This document shows, piece after piece, positions 37,772 through 46,443 of a stretch of 64,000 nucleotides of DNA; position 1 is the first letter of the stretch, and each line of letters begins with the position of its first letter. The notes under the pieces are model-generated. The model searched no databases and was not told the DNA's origin. It saw nothing but the letters and a program-made list of their open reading frames with translations. A program made the position numbers and the translations under genes. The DNA is from JANOSH01 sp031415695. GTDB taxonomy: Bacteria > Actinomycetota > Acidimicrobiia > Acidimicrobiales > Ilumatobacteraceae. The stretch lies in NCBI GenBank assembly GCA_031415695.1, contig JANOSH010000001.1, positions 1 to 64,000 of the forward strand, read 5' to 3'.

Positions 37772-38383
37772 CTATTTCTTGCCGCGGAGCCTGTCGAGCA
37801 GTGACGGCTTCTTTTTTGCCGCGGCTGCGACGGCCGCCGCGGCGACGCTGGCGGCAGTAGCTACCTGCTCGGAAGCGAGTTTTGCCGACGATTCAGCAGC
37901 GAACGCTGCCGCTTGGGCATTGGCGGCTTCGGTGGCCTCGTCGGAGGCTTGCTTCGCCATCGATTCACGAGCGTTCGATTCGGCCTGACGCTGCATTTCG
38001 TCCATGGCGTCGGTCTCGGCCTTGGCTTTGTCGGCATCGGCCTGCGCCTGAATCGCCTGAACTCTGGCTGTTTCGGCCTGGGCGTCGGCCTGAGCTTGGG
38101 CCTGGGCAGCTTGGGTCTCAGCGTCAGCCCGAGCCTGAGCCGCATCGGCATCGGCCTTGGTCTGTGCGGCGACTTCGGCCTGAGCAAATGCTGCCGCCGC
38201 CACATCGAGTTCGTCCTTGGTTGGTGGAAGCTCAAGCACCTGACCGACGCTGATCATGTTGGCGTCTTCGATACCGTTGTGCCCGGCTATGTGTTGATAC
38301 ATGCTGGCATCGCCGTAAAAACGGTCGGCAATTGCCGAGAGGGTATCGCCAGCTTCAACGGTGTAGTTCTGTGGTCGTTCCAT
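37772..38383 (-). CDS. LysM protein with Ala-rich coiled coil
   Basis: A 203-residue protein. A LysM domain occupies residues 7-53 (YTVEAGDTLSAIADRFYGDA ... ISVGQVLELP). The rest is an extremely Ala/Gln/Asp-rich helix of heptad-like repeats (about 60-185) ending in a basic tail (KKKPSLLDRLRGKK). No signal peptide is visible, so this LysM may be cytoplasmic, as in the YgaU/BON-LysM type, or exported by an unusual route. It converges with the renalase gene and follows the polyprenyl synthase gene on the same strand. Confidence 0.85.
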   Translation of the reverse strand: MERPQNYTVEAGDTLSAIADRFYGDASMYQHIAGHNGIEDANMISVGQVLELPPTKDELDVAAAAFAQAEVAAQTKADADAAQARADAETQAAQAQAQADAQAETARVQAIQAQADADKAKAETDAMDEMQRQAESNARESMAKQASDEATEAANAQAAAFAAESSAKLASEQVATAASVAAAAVAAAAKKKPSLLDRLRGKK

Positions 38384-38422
38384 TGACAGACCCTACCCGA
38401 CCGCAAGAGTCGGCAGAAACGA

Positions 38423-39415
38423 TCACCGTGGCTCGCCCACCGAGTCAATCAACGCATGCCCGGCTTCCGCCAACGCTACGCCCGCAGGGCGATCGCGATA
38501 CGGAGCCATCGCCAGCGCCGCTTCGTCGGCATACGTTCGGGCGAGCGACACTGCCGCAGGGATGCCGCCACCTGTACGAACGATGCCCAATGCAGCGGCG
38601 AGGTCTTCGGCCGAAAGGGAATTACCAAGTAGGTCGTTCAGTTTTCGTGCCGCCGTTGTCTCCAATGCCAGAGTGTGCAATACGGGCAACGTGTACACCC
38701 CTTCGAGCATGTCGTGGCCTGCCGGCTTGCCGAGCTGTTCGTCGGTTGCGGTGAGGTCCAAAATGTCGTCGACGAGCTGAAAGACCATCCCGAATGCCTG
38801 CCCGCACCGGGTGAGCGCATCGATGTGATCTCGATCGAGCCCGGCAACGATGCCACCAATTCGAGACGAGGCCGAGAACAGGGAGGCCGTCTTGCCGTCG
38901 AGCGAACGCAGGTACTGCTCGGTCGTTCGGGTTTGTTGGAACGTGGTTCGTAGCTCACCAATCTGCCCGTCGCACAGGCGACAAATGGTATTGGCAAGCA
39001 AACCAGCAACCTCACTACCGAGGGACGCCGCGAGTTCCGAGGCTCGGCCCAACAGGAAATCGCCAGCGAGAATGGCGCGAATGTTTCCCCACCGAGCATT
39101 GACACTCGACACTGACCGACGAACTTCGGCCTCGTCGATTACATCGTCGTGATAGAGCGATCCAACCTGCACTAACTCAACAGCGACGCCGCCGAGCACG
39201 ACGTCGTCAGAAGCTTCATCGTGAGCAGTCAACGCCGCAGCAACAGCCATGACCGGTCGTAGCCGCTTGCCTCCGGCCAAGATGAGATGACTCGCAATCT
39301 CGGTCAGGTAGTCGTCGGACGTACGTACGGACTGGCGCAAAGCCTCGTCGATACGTGCCCGATCTCGCTCCATCGATGGCAACGAGAGCAAGGGGGAAGC
39401 CGAAGGCACGGACAT
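38423..39415 (-). CDS. Polyprenyl diphosphate synthase
   Basis: A 330-residue trans-isoprenyl diphosphate synthase. The first Asp-rich motif is SLYHDDVIDEA and the second is QLVDDILDLT; GGKRLRPVM and DGQIGEL are typical family blocks. It extends allylic diphosphates with isopentenyl diphosphate. The motifs point to a long-chain enzyme of the hepta/octaprenyl type that supplies menaquinone side chains. ATG 39415 is chosen because residues upstream would lie inside the clpC promoter region and have no conserved character. Product length is uncertain. Confidence 0.92.
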   Translation of the reverse strand: MSVPSASPLLSLPSMERDRARIDEALRQSVRTSDDYLTEIASHLILAGGKRLRPVMAVAAALTAHDEASDDVVLGGVAVELVQVGSLYHDDVIDEAEVRRSVSSVNARWGNIRAILAGDFLLGRASELAASLGSEVAGLLANTICRLCDGQIGELRTTFQQTRTTEQYLRSLDGKTASLFSASSRIGGIVAGLDRDHIDALTRCGQAFGMVFQLVDDILDLTATDEQLGKPAGHDMLEGVYTLPVLHTLALETTAARKLNDLLGNSLSAEDLAAALGIVRTGGGIPAAVSLARTYADEAALAMAPYRDRPAGVALAEAGHALIDSVGEPR

Positions 39416-39478
39416 TACGTTACCGACAGACCCTCCAAATTCGGAACTCGGTGATACGTAGTCAGGCCAAACCTTGAC

Positions 39479-39504
39479 GGAATCGCATCCGCACGCCCCA
39501 AGTT
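39479..39504 (+). promoter_or_regulatory. Predicted SigR-type promoter of clpC
   Basis: GGAAT at 39479-39483 and GTT at 39502-39504 are separated by exactly 18 bases, matching the GGAAT-N18-GTT consensus of SigR/SigH-type sigma factors. It is 72 bp upstream of the clpC TTG, so transcription would begin near 39511-39513 with a leader of about 65 nt. clp genes belong to the SigR/SigH regulon in other actinobacteria, and a SigR/RsrA pair is encoded at 29370-30433. This is a sequence match only. Confidence 0.6.
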
Positions 39505-39576
39505 GGCATGACACAGATACACTCTTGGTTACTTATTCACCGCGCAACAACCAGCACAGGTAAGGCGGTTTTTCTC

Positions 39577-42114
39577 TTGTTCGAACGGTTTACAGACCGA
39601 GCTCGTCGGGTCGTAGTTCTGGCTCAAGAAGAAGCTCGGCTTCTCAATCACAATTACATCGGAACCGAGCACATTCTGCTCGGCCTGATTCATGAAGGCG
39701 AAGGCGTCGCGGCCAAGGCTCTCGAGTCACTTGGCATCAGCCTCGAAGCGGTTCGCAGCCAGGTCGAGGAGATCATTGGTCAAGGCGGAAGCTCGCCTTC
39801 GGGTCATATTCCTTTCACCCCTCGGGCCAAAAAGGTTCTGGAGCTCTCGCTTCGAGAGGCTCTGCAACTGGGCCATAACTACATCGGCACCGAGCACATT
39901 TTGCTCGGCCTCATCCGTGAGGGCGAAGGTGTTGCCGCCCAGGTACTCGTCAAGCTCGGTGCCGACCTCAGTCGCGTGCGGCAGCAGGTCATCCAGCTGC
40001 TGTCGGGTTATCAGGGCCCGCAATCGGGCAGCACCCCCACCGGCGGGAAAGAAACGGCAGGCGCTACCACCGGCCAAGGTTCATCGTCCGGCGAGGCGCA
40101 GGGCAGTCTGGTTCTCGATCAGTTTGGTCGCAACCTCACCCAACTAGCGCGTGAAAAGAAGCTCGACCCAGTCATCGGCCGGGCCCGGGAACTCGAGCGC
40201 GTTATGCAGGTACTCAGCCGACGCACCAAGAACAACCCAGTGCTTATCGGCGAGCCGGGTGTTGGCAAAACCGCCATTGTCGAAGGTTTGGCCCAACGAA
40301 TTGTCGCCAATGACGTGCCTGACACGCTGCGCAATAAGCAGTTGTACACACTCGACCTCGGTGCTCTCGTTGCTGGTAGCCGGTATCGAGGCGACTTCGA
40401 AGAGCGCCTCAAGAAGGTGCTCAAGGAAATCAAGACTCGCGGCGACATTGTGCTGTTCATCGACGAGATCCACACCCTCGTTGGGGCTGGCGCGGCCGAA
40501 GGTGCCATCGATGCAGCCAGCATTCTGAAGCCAATGTTGGCTCGTGGCGAACTCCAGACCATTGGTGCTACCACCACCGAGGAATATCGCAAGCACCTAG
40601 AAAAAGACGCTGCACTCGAGCGTCGCTTCCAGCCGGTCAAGGTAGAGGAGCCTACGGTTGCTCATACCATCGAGATCCTCAAGGGTCTTCGCGATCGGTA
40701 CGAGAGCCATCATCGGGTCACCATCACCGACCAGGCTCTGGTGGCATCGGCAAACCTGGCCGATCGTTACATTGCCGATCGGCACCTTCCTGACAAGGCC
40801 ATCGACCTTATCGACGAGGCTGGCAGCCGCTTGCGAATCAAACGTATGGCTGCTCCTCCCGACCTCAAAGATCTCGAGACTCGCCTCAACGAGGTTCAGT
40901 CTAAGAAGAAAGAGGCCGTCGAGGCCCAGCGATTCGAGGAAGCCGGACGCCTGCGAGATCAGGAAAAGTCCATTCTCGAGGAAAAAGTCATCAAAGAGGC
41001 CGAGGTTCGTGCCAGTGGCGTCGATCTGTTCGACGAGGTTGACGAAGAGGCAATTGCCGAGGTGTTGTCATTGTGGACGGGTATTCCCGTGTACAAGCTC
41101 ACCGAAGAAGAAACACAAAAGCTGCTTCGAATGGAAGAGGAGCTTCATAAGCGGGTCATCGGCCAGGAGGCCGCCATCAGGGCCGTCAGCCAGGCCATTC
41201 GTCGAACCCGCGCTGGCCTCAAGGATCCAAAGCGGCCATCGGGTTCATTCATCTTCCTCGGCCCAACCGGTGTCGGCAAGACCGAGTTAGCCAAGACGCT
41301 CGCAGAGTTCTTGTTCGGCGACGAGGCCGCAATGATTGCGCTCGACATGTCCGAGTACCAGGAGAAGCACACCGTTAGTCGTCTGATCGGTTCACCTCCG
41401 GGCTACGTCGGTTACGAAGAAGGTGGCCAGCTCACCGAAGCTGTGCGACGCAAGCCGTTCAGTGTAGTGCTATTCGACGAAGTCGAAAAGGCTCACCCGG
41501 ACGTGTTCAATACGTTGTTGCAGATCCTCGAAGAGGGTCGCCTCACCGACAGCCAGGGCCGTTCAGTCGACTTTCGCAACACGGTACTGATCATGACGTC
41601 CAACCTCGGAACGCAAGAACTCCGCAAGGCCAACGTTGGTTTCACCAAGCAGGACGAAGCCGTCAGCTACGAGCGCATGAAGGAAAAGGTCAACGAGGCA
41701 CTGAAGAATCATTTCCGTCCCGAGTTCCTGAACCGCATAGACGAGACCATCGTCTTCCACGAGTTGTCACGGCCCGAGATCATTACCATGGTCGATCTCA
41801 TGATCCGTCGACTCGAAGGTCAGTTGCAGTCACAAGGACTTGGCCTTGAACTGACCACGGCGGCCAAGGAACTGTTGGCTGAACGAGGGTACGACCCAAC
41901 CCTGGGCGCACGGCCGTTACGTCGTGCACTGCAACGCAACATCGAGGACCCGCTGTCCGAAATGATTCTCACCAAGTATTTTCATGCCGGCGAGATCATC
42001 GTTGTCGACGTCGAGGACGACGCCGATTCACCGGGCGGCAAGAAAATCGTGTTCCGGTCAGTTCCAGGATTTTTGCCGCCGCCAGCACCGGAACTTGCTG
42101 GCACAGCTGAGTAA
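39577..42114 (+). CDS. clpC: ClpC, AAA+ unfoldase of the Clp protease
   Basis: An 845-residue class I Hsp100 protein. Two Clp-N repeats (NYIGTEHILLGLIHEGEGVA and NYIGTEHILLGLIREGEGVA) are followed by AAA-1 (GEPGVGKTAIVEGLA, LFIDEIHTLVG), a UVR-type middle domain (VEAQRFEEAGRLRDQEKSI) and AAA-2 (GPTGVGKTELAKTLA). It unfolds substrates for ClpP. The start is TTG 39577, giving the expected N-terminus FERFTDRARRVVVLAQEEAR, with AAGGCGG about 9 nt upstream; the frame extends upstream without conservation. A SigR-type promoter precedes it and a strong hairpin follows it. ctsR and the mcsAB genes are not adjacent. Confidence 0.97.
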   Translation: MFERFTDRARRVVVLAQEEARLLNHNYIGTEHILLGLIHEGEGVAAKALESLGISLEAVRSQVEEIIGQGGSSPSGHIPFTPRAKKVLELSLREALQLGHNYIGTEHILLGLIREGEGVAAQVLVKLGADLSRVRQQVIQLLSGYQGPQSGSTPTGGKETAGATTGQGSSSGEAQGSLVLDQFGRNLTQLAREKKLDPVIGRARELERVMQVLSRRTKNNPVLIGEPGVGKTAIVEGLAQRIVANDVPDTLRNKQLYTLDLGALVAGSRYRGDFEERLKKVLKEIKTRGDIVLFIDEIHTLVGAGAAEGAIDAASILKPMLARGELQTIGATTTEEYRKHLEKDAALERRFQPVKVEEPTVAHTIEILKGLRDRYESHHRVTITDQALVASANLADRYIADRHLPDKAIDLIDEAGSRLRIKRMAAPPDLKDLETRLNEVQSKKKEAVEAQRFEEAGRLRDQEKSILEEKVIKEAEVRASGVDLFDEVDEEAIAEVLSLWTGIPVYKLTEEETQKLLRMEEELHKRVIGQEAAIRAVSQAIRRTRAGLKDPKRPSGSFIFLGPTGVGKTELAKTLAEFLFGDEAAMIALDMSEYQEKHTVSRLIGSPPGYVGYEEGGQLTEAVRRKPFSVVLFDEVEKAHPDVFNTLLQILEEGRLTDSQGRSVDFRNTVLIMTSNLGTQELRKANVGFTKQDEAVSYERMKEKVNEALKNHFRPEFLNRIDETIVFHELSRPEIITMVDLMIRRLEGQLQSQGLGLELTTAAKELLAERGYDPTLGARPLRRALQRNIEDPLSEMILTKYFHAGEIIVVDVEDDADSPGGKKIVFRSVPGFLPPPAPELAGTAE

Positions 42115-42141
42115 AACTCAGCAAACCTGTGAGTACGTAAA

Positions 42142-42196
42142 TTCAGCCGCTGTTGTCGTGCCGTTCAGGCGGGGCAACAGCGGCTGAAGCCGTTTT
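42142..42196 (+). terminator. Rho-independent-type terminator after clpC
   Basis: A perfect 14-bp inverted repeat (42142-42155 with 42175-42188, TTCAGCCGCTGTTG and its complement) encloses a 19-nt loop that can itself form a 3-bp mini-hairpin. A short TTTT follows at 42193-42196. It starts 27 bp after the clpC stop. The remaining ~160 bp up to the CAP-protein start shows no gene. Confidence 0.75.
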
Positions 42197-42356
42197 GGCA
42201 GGCTCAAGACGCTGGCAATCTCTGGGCAATTGGCGAATCAAGGCCTCAGAGGAGGAGCCGCACCGCCGATCCACGGTGGAGATCAGGGAAGATTTGTTCA
42301 GCAATTGTCAAGACGATGTTACAGAACGGCAACGAAGTGTGTTACACAATTGGAAT

Positions 42357-43928
42357 ATGTTCTGCGCTGTTCGACCTATTCGCCGCGCACTGATGGCGGT
42401 TGCGACCCTCATCGGTGCCCTTACGATCTTTGCAGGTGCTCAACCTGCATCGGCAGCGGTAGACGTTTCGTCCGCCGAAGCACGAATGGTCGACATCATC
42501 AACGCAGAGCGCTCAGGCCGTGGCCTCAGCACGATGTATGCCGACGCAACAATGGGCCGGTTCTCGCGCGAATGGTCGGCGATCATGGCCGCAAACGGTG
42601 GGCTCTCGCACCGCCCCGACCTAGGAGCGCTCGCCAACGCGGTGGCAGCTGGCTGGTCGAGTGTCGCCGAGAACGTCGGATACGACCCGAATAGCGTCGA
42701 GCTTGCGGCGATGGATACCCTCCATAGGTCGTTCATGAACTCTGCAGGCCACCGGGCCAACCTTCTCGGTGATTTCAACCGTGTAAGCGTCGGCGTGTTT
42801 CATCTAGGAGGTACCACCTACGTAACGGTGAACTTCCTTCGTGGCCCCGGCATAGCTCCGCCCACCCCTGACCCCGCGCCCCGAACCTGGGCAGCATCTG
42901 GGTTCACCCCGATCACACCCGTCCGACTGCTCGATACACGTGCCGCAGGCGCTGTGGCGCCGGGGGGCACCATTGCGGTACGCCCGGCGTCCGTCGTCGG
43001 CGCTGCGAGCGATGCCGTGGCCGTTGCCGTGAACGTAACAATTGTGCAGCCACGCGGCGCCGGATATGTGACCGTATGGCCGTGCGGTTCGCCTCGACCC
43101 AACGCTTCCAACCTGAACCATGCTGCAGGCGACATACGGGCCAACCTGGTTGAAGTGGCCCTCGGGAACGGAGACTTGTGCATCTTTTCGTCTACCGGCG
43201 GAAACTTCATCGTCGATCTCGCCGGCTACTACAGCGCTGGAGCGGGCAACCGATACCAGCCACAGCGACCGTCACGGGTGCTCGACACCCGATCGGGCGG
43301 ACGCGTAACCCAAGCCCAGGTGCAACTCCCCCGTGGCATCGCTGGCTCCGCTCTCAACGTCACGGTGACATCGCCGTCGTCTAGCGGGTACGTCACGGTC
43401 TGGCCGTGCGACTCGGCCCGGCCCAACTCGTCGAACCTCAACTTCACGGCGGGTGAAACAGTGCCAAACCTAGTGCTAGCCCGAGTTCCGGCATCGGGCC
43501 TTGTTTGCCTGTTCAGCTCCGTACCATCGCACCTCCTCGTTGATGTTCAGGGCACCTTTTCCTCGGGCGGCGGACTCACCATCCCGGCCGATCCGCGCCG
43601 AGCCCTCGATACCCGTTCGACCGGGGGTGCCGTCTCCGCCAACGAGAACCAACCAACGGTCCTGAACCTCAGGTCCCTCGGCAAAGTGTCTTCCGACGCC
43701 ATCGGTGCAGTGCTTAATGTCACGGCTGTCAATGCATATGGTTCAGGCTGGCTCACCGTGTATCCGTGTGCCGAGGGGCGACCCACTGCCTCCAATGTCA
43801 ACTTCTCGGGCGGTCAGACGGTTGCCAACAACGTGCTCACCAAACTCGACGGGAATGGCAACATTTGCATCTCGTCCTCGCAGCAGACCGACCTTCTCGT
43901 TGACGTCGCGGGTTGGCTGACCAACTAG
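42357..43928 (+). CDS. Secreted CAP-domain protein with three LDTR modules
   Basis: A 523-residue exported protein. A signal peptide (LMAVATLIGALTIFAGAQPA, cleaved near ASA) is followed by a CAP/SCP domain at about 38-165 (VDIINAERSGRGLSTMYAD, WSSVAENVGYD, HRANLLGDFNRVSVGVF). A proline-rich linker leads to three LDTR modules (about 180-295, 300-405, 410-523). Every module has the W/Y-P-C ... [LVI]-C-[IL] cysteine pair and ends near V-D-[VL]-x-G. CAP proteins have varied roles at the cell surface and usually lack a known enzyme activity. ATG 42357 gives a proper signal peptide. It shares its repeats with the M23 and sortase proteins of this window. Confidence 0.9.
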   Translation: MFCAVRPIRRALMAVATLIGALTIFAGAQPASAAVDVSSAEARMVDIINAERSGRGLSTMYADATMGRFSREWSAIMAANGGLSHRPDLGALANAVAAGWSSVAENVGYDPNSVELAAMDTLHRSFMNSAGHRANLLGDFNRVSVGVFHLGGTTYVTVNFLRGPGIAPPTPDPAPRTWAASGFTPITPVRLLDTRAAGAVAPGGTIAVRPASVVGAASDAVAVAVNVTIVQPRGAGYVTVWPCGSPRPNASNLNHAAGDIRANLVEVALGNGDLCIFSSTGGNFIVDLAGYYSAGAGNRYQPQRPSRVLDTRSGGRVTQAQVQLPRGIAGSALNVTVTSPSSSGYVTVWPCDSARPNSSNLNFTAGETVPNLVLARVPASGLVCLFSSVPSHLLVDVQGTFSSGGGLTIPADPRRALDTRSTGGAVSANENQPTVLNLRSLGKVSSDAIGAVLNVTAVNAYGSGWLTVYPCAEGRPTASNVNFSGGQTVANNVLTKLDGNGNICISSSQQTDLLVDVAGWLTN

Positions 43929-44031
43929 CTTGTCTTCGGCTTCGCTTGCTCACTACCGTTCGCTTCACCGCTCAGCCACTAGCTTGCCTTCGGCTTCGCT
44001 TGCTCACTACCGTTCGCTTCACCGCTCAGCC
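43924..44031. repeat. Two tandem 54-bp repeats after the CAP-protein gene
   Basis: A 54-bp unit beginning ACTAGCTTG is repeated at 43924-43977 and 43978-44031, with one base different (GTCTTC versus GCCTTC), and the first six bases appear a third time at 44032. The first unit overlaps the stop codon of the CAP gene. Each unit has GCTTCGGCTTCGCTTGC and ACCGTTCGCTTCACCG. It fills most of the 150 bp between this gene and the LppM-like gene. It may be a recent duplication or a small repeat family. Confidence 0.85.
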
Positions 44032-44079
44032 ACTAGCGGCGAATGCGACAGCGCCTGCTGACGTGCTAAACCCCTCTGC

Positions 44080-44790
44080 GTGAGTAACCGGTTTTTGTGG
44101 GCATTGCTAGTGGTTTTGGCTGGCTGTCGTGTCGATGCCACTGTCAACATCGACGTCGCGGCCAACGGTTCAGGGCGAGTGGTTGTTACCGTTCAGGCCG
44201 ACCACGACGTCATTCAGAAATCGCCGCAATTACTCTCGGGTCTTCGGTTCGAGGATGCTCGAGCCGCAGGCTGGACAGTTGATGGGCCTAGTGCACCCAC
44301 GGACAAGGGCAGCCAAGTGCAGCTGACGAAGACGTTTCGAACCATTGAGGAAGGCAACCTGGCGCTACAGGAAGTATCAGGGCCACAAGGCCCGCTGTCA
44401 TCGTTGGTCCTACAACAGACCCGGACCTTCGCCAAAACCACCACACAGCTGGCCGGACCCGTGCGGGTAACCGACATCACCGACTTCGCCGATGCTGAGG
44501 TCGTCACGCTGCTCGGTGGGGTGGCAGAGCTACGTAACGCAACCCGGAGCGAACCGCTCAAGGATCACTTTGGTCTCGCTATCTCGGCCGTACTGCCAGG
44601 CGACATCGAGAGCGACCCCATTAATGTGCCCGTCGGTACGACGTCCACGGTCCAGTTCTTCGATGTGCAAATCGACTCGGGCGCACAACGCGCCCGGCTC
44701 TTCAGCCGGATTGCACTGGGTATCGCGGGTGGGTGTGCCGTGGTTGCCATTGGTCTCGCTCTCCTGCGTCGGCCGGCGCTCAAGGAATAA
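44080..44790 (+). CDS. LppM-like (DUF3153) lipoprotein
   Basis: A 236-residue predicted lipoprotein with lipobox VLAGC (Cys16). The extracytoplasmic domain (NIDVAANGSGRVVVTVQADH...) resembles the LppM/DUF3153 family. It has a C-terminal membrane helix (IALGIAGGCAVVAIGLALLR), so the protein is anchored at both ends. Mycobacterial LppM proteins act at the envelope and in host interaction; the role here is unknown. The start is GTG 44080. It ends 28 bp before radA on the same strand. Confidence 0.82.
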   Translation: MSNRFLWALLVVLAGCRVDATVNIDVAANGSGRVVVTVQADHDVIQKSPQLLSGLRFEDARAAGWTVDGPSAPTDKGSQVQLTKTFRTIEEGNLALQEVSGPQGPLSSLVLQQTRTFAKTTTQLAGPVRVTDITDFADAEVVTLLGGVAELRNATRSEPLKDHFGLAISAVLPGDIESDPINVPVGTTSTVQFFDVQIDSGAQRARLFSRIALGIAGGCAVVAIGLALLRRPALKE

Positions 44791-44818
44791 TCGCGTACCC
44801 CTCGCCTAAGTTGGCACC

Positions 44819-46186
44819 ATGGCTCGCGCTCGTACCGTTCACCGCTGCACCTCCTGTGGAACCTCTAGCCCCCGATGGGCCGGGAAATGTCCAACCTGCG
44901 ACACATGGAACTCGCTCGTCGAAGTGGTCGAGCAGGTGCGTACGGCTCTCCCGTCTGGAGTACTCAACCACGCGGTTCCCATTACCGACATCGATGGCAC
45001 CGACGGCTCGCCAATCTCGAGTGGTGTCGCTGAACTCGACCGTGTGCTCGGGGGAGGCTTTGTCCCGGGCTCTGTCACAGTTATGGGTGGCGAGCCAGGC
45101 ATCGGTAAGAGCAGCTTGCTACTCCAGGTCATGGCCGCCCGTGCCGCTGCCGGCGAGACAGTGCTGTACATGTCCGGCGAGGAGAGCAACCGCCAGGTTC
45201 GCTCACGGGCCGAACGTCTCGGGGTCCTGTCGCCAAACCTTCATCTCTTGAGCGAGACGCAGCTCCCATCGTTGATCAACGCGCTCGACCTACTTCGACC
45301 AACGTGCGTGGTCGTCGACTCCATCCAGACCCTCGAAGACCCCGAGCTCTCGTCGGGTCCCGGGTCGGTCGTGCAAGTACGAGAGGGTGCCCACCGGCTC
45401 GTGCGCGAAACGAAGGCCCGGTCGCTTACGACAATTCTTGTCGGACACGTCACCAAAGATGGCGATCTTGCTGGGCCGCGGCTACTCGAACATATTGTCG
45501 ACACCGTGCTGGCGATCGAGGGAGACCGCCACCACGCCCTGCGCCTCGTACGAGCCGTCAAACATCGGTTCGGACCCACAAGCGAACTCGGACTGTTTGA
45601 AATGACCGCCCTCGGAATGATCGGGGTGCCCGACCCTAGCGGAATGTTCTTGGCCGACCGTGCTCTCGGCGTTCCAGGCAGCGCCGTAGTACCCACCCTC
45701 GATGGTCAGCGGCCATTGCTCGTTGAAGTGCAAGCGCTCGTATCCACCAGCCATATGCCCATGCCCCGTCGATCTTCCCAGGGAGTCGACAACAATCGGC
45801 TCGCTATGCTCCTGGCCGTCCTTGAGCAACGAGCGGGCATCGTTTTTTCCAAACACGATGTGTACGTCTCGGCAATGGGTGGTGCCCGGCTCACAGAGCC
45901 AGGCAGCGACTTGGGCGTCTGTCTAGCGCTTGCGTCTGCGCGCCTCGATCGAACGTCGGCCAGCGATGTGCTCGCGTGTGCAGAAGTGGGGCTCGCGGGC
46001 GAACTTCGTCAAGTTCCCCAAACACCACGCCGCTTGGCCGAGGCTGCTCGACTCGGTTTCACAGCGGCGATTGTTCCGCCGACAGCGCTGACGGGTGTCA
46101 CCGGAATCAAGCTGTTCTCCGCCAAAACCGTTACCGAGGCCCTTGCTTGGATGGGCCTCGGTAACAGTACCGGACGCAACAACTAA
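44819..46186 (+). CDS. radA: RadA (Sms), DNA repair ATPase/helicase
   Basis: A 455-residue RadA. An N-terminal C4 zinc finger (CTSCG and CPTCD) is followed by the RecA-like ATPase (Walker A GGEPGIGKSSLLLQ) and a Lon-like C-terminal domain (DVYVSAMGGARLTEPGSDLG). RadA drives branch migration of recombination intermediates. The signature normally written KNRFG reads KHRFG here. It ends 9 bp before a convergent small gene, and its last codons contain a perfect inverted repeat that probably terminates the opposite strand. Confidence 0.96.
   Translation: MARARTVHRCTSCGTSSPRWAGKCPTCDTWNSLVEVVEQVRTALPSGVLNHAVPITDIDGTDGSPISSGVAELDRVLGGGFVPGSVTVMGGEPGIGKSSLLLQVMAARAAAGETVLYMSGEESNRQVRSRAERLGVLSPNLHLLSETQLPSLINALDLLRPTCVVVDSIQTLEDPELSSGPGSVVQVREGAHRLVRETKARSLTTILVGHVTKDGDLAGPRLLEHIVDTVLAIEGDRHHALRLVRAVKHRFGPTSELGLFEMTALGMIGVPDPSGMFLADRALGVPGSAVVPTLDGQRPLLVEVQALVSTSHMPMPRRSSQGVDNNRLAMLLAVLEQRAGIVFSKHDVYVSAMGGARLTEPGSDLGVCLALASARLDRTSASDVLACAEVGLAGELRQVPQTPRRLAEAARLGFTAAIVPPTALTGVTGIKLFSAKTVTEALAWMGLGNSTGRNN
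46130..46165 (-). terminator. Hairpin terminator of the Tad/EccC-like operon, inside the radA 3' end
   Basis: A perfect 13-bp inverted repeat (46130-46142 with 46153-46165; GTTACCGAGGCCC) has a 10-nt loop. On the minus strand it is followed by GGTTTTGGCG, while on the plus strand no T run follows. It lies ~30 bp past the last gene of the minus-strand operon, so it most likely ends that transcript although it is within radA coding sequence. Confidence 0.55.
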
Positions 46187-46195
46187 CCAGCACAG

Positions 46196-46402
46196 TTACC
46201 GGGCGATGCTCGAAAGTACCCAGACCATGGCAATCATGGTGGCACCCACCGAGGCACTGAAGCTCAGCAAGAGCAGCAGTGCGGCCGCCTGGTCGGACTT
46301 GCCGACGCGATCCTGAGTAAAGTACACCTCGGACATGGCGAAGTTGATGTCGGTCCCTACGTGTGCAACGTCGGGCTGGTCGGCCTTCTCTAGCGTTTGC
46401 AT
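46196..46402 (-). CDS. Small membrane protein ending the Tad/EccC-like operon
   Basis: A 68-residue protein with a hydrophilic first half (TLEKADQPDVAHVGTDINFA) and a hydrophobic second half (AALLLLLSFSASVGATMIAM and onward). It has a strong ribosome site (GGGAGGAAG about 8 nt before the ATG) and starts 41 bp after the EccC-like stop, on the same strand. No WxG motif or prepilin cleavage site is present, so it is neither a WXG100 nor a Flp protein by sequence. It may be an accessory membrane subunit of the system. Confidence 0.7.
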   Translation of the reverse strand: MQTLEKADQPDVAHVGTDINFAMSEVYFTQDRVGKSDQAAALLLLLSFSASVGATMIAMVWVLSSIAR

Positions 46403-46443
46403 GGTGAAGCTTCCTCCCTGTGGTGAGCGTCACTATTACAATT

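Noticed and set aside
43924..44031. Tandem repeat as a possible CRISPR array
   Set aside because: Only two adjoining near-identical 54-bp units without spacers, and no cas gene in the window.
46196..46402. The 68-residue protein as a WXG100 substrate of the EccC-like ATPase
   Set aside because: No W-x-G motif, and the C-terminal half is a membrane segment.
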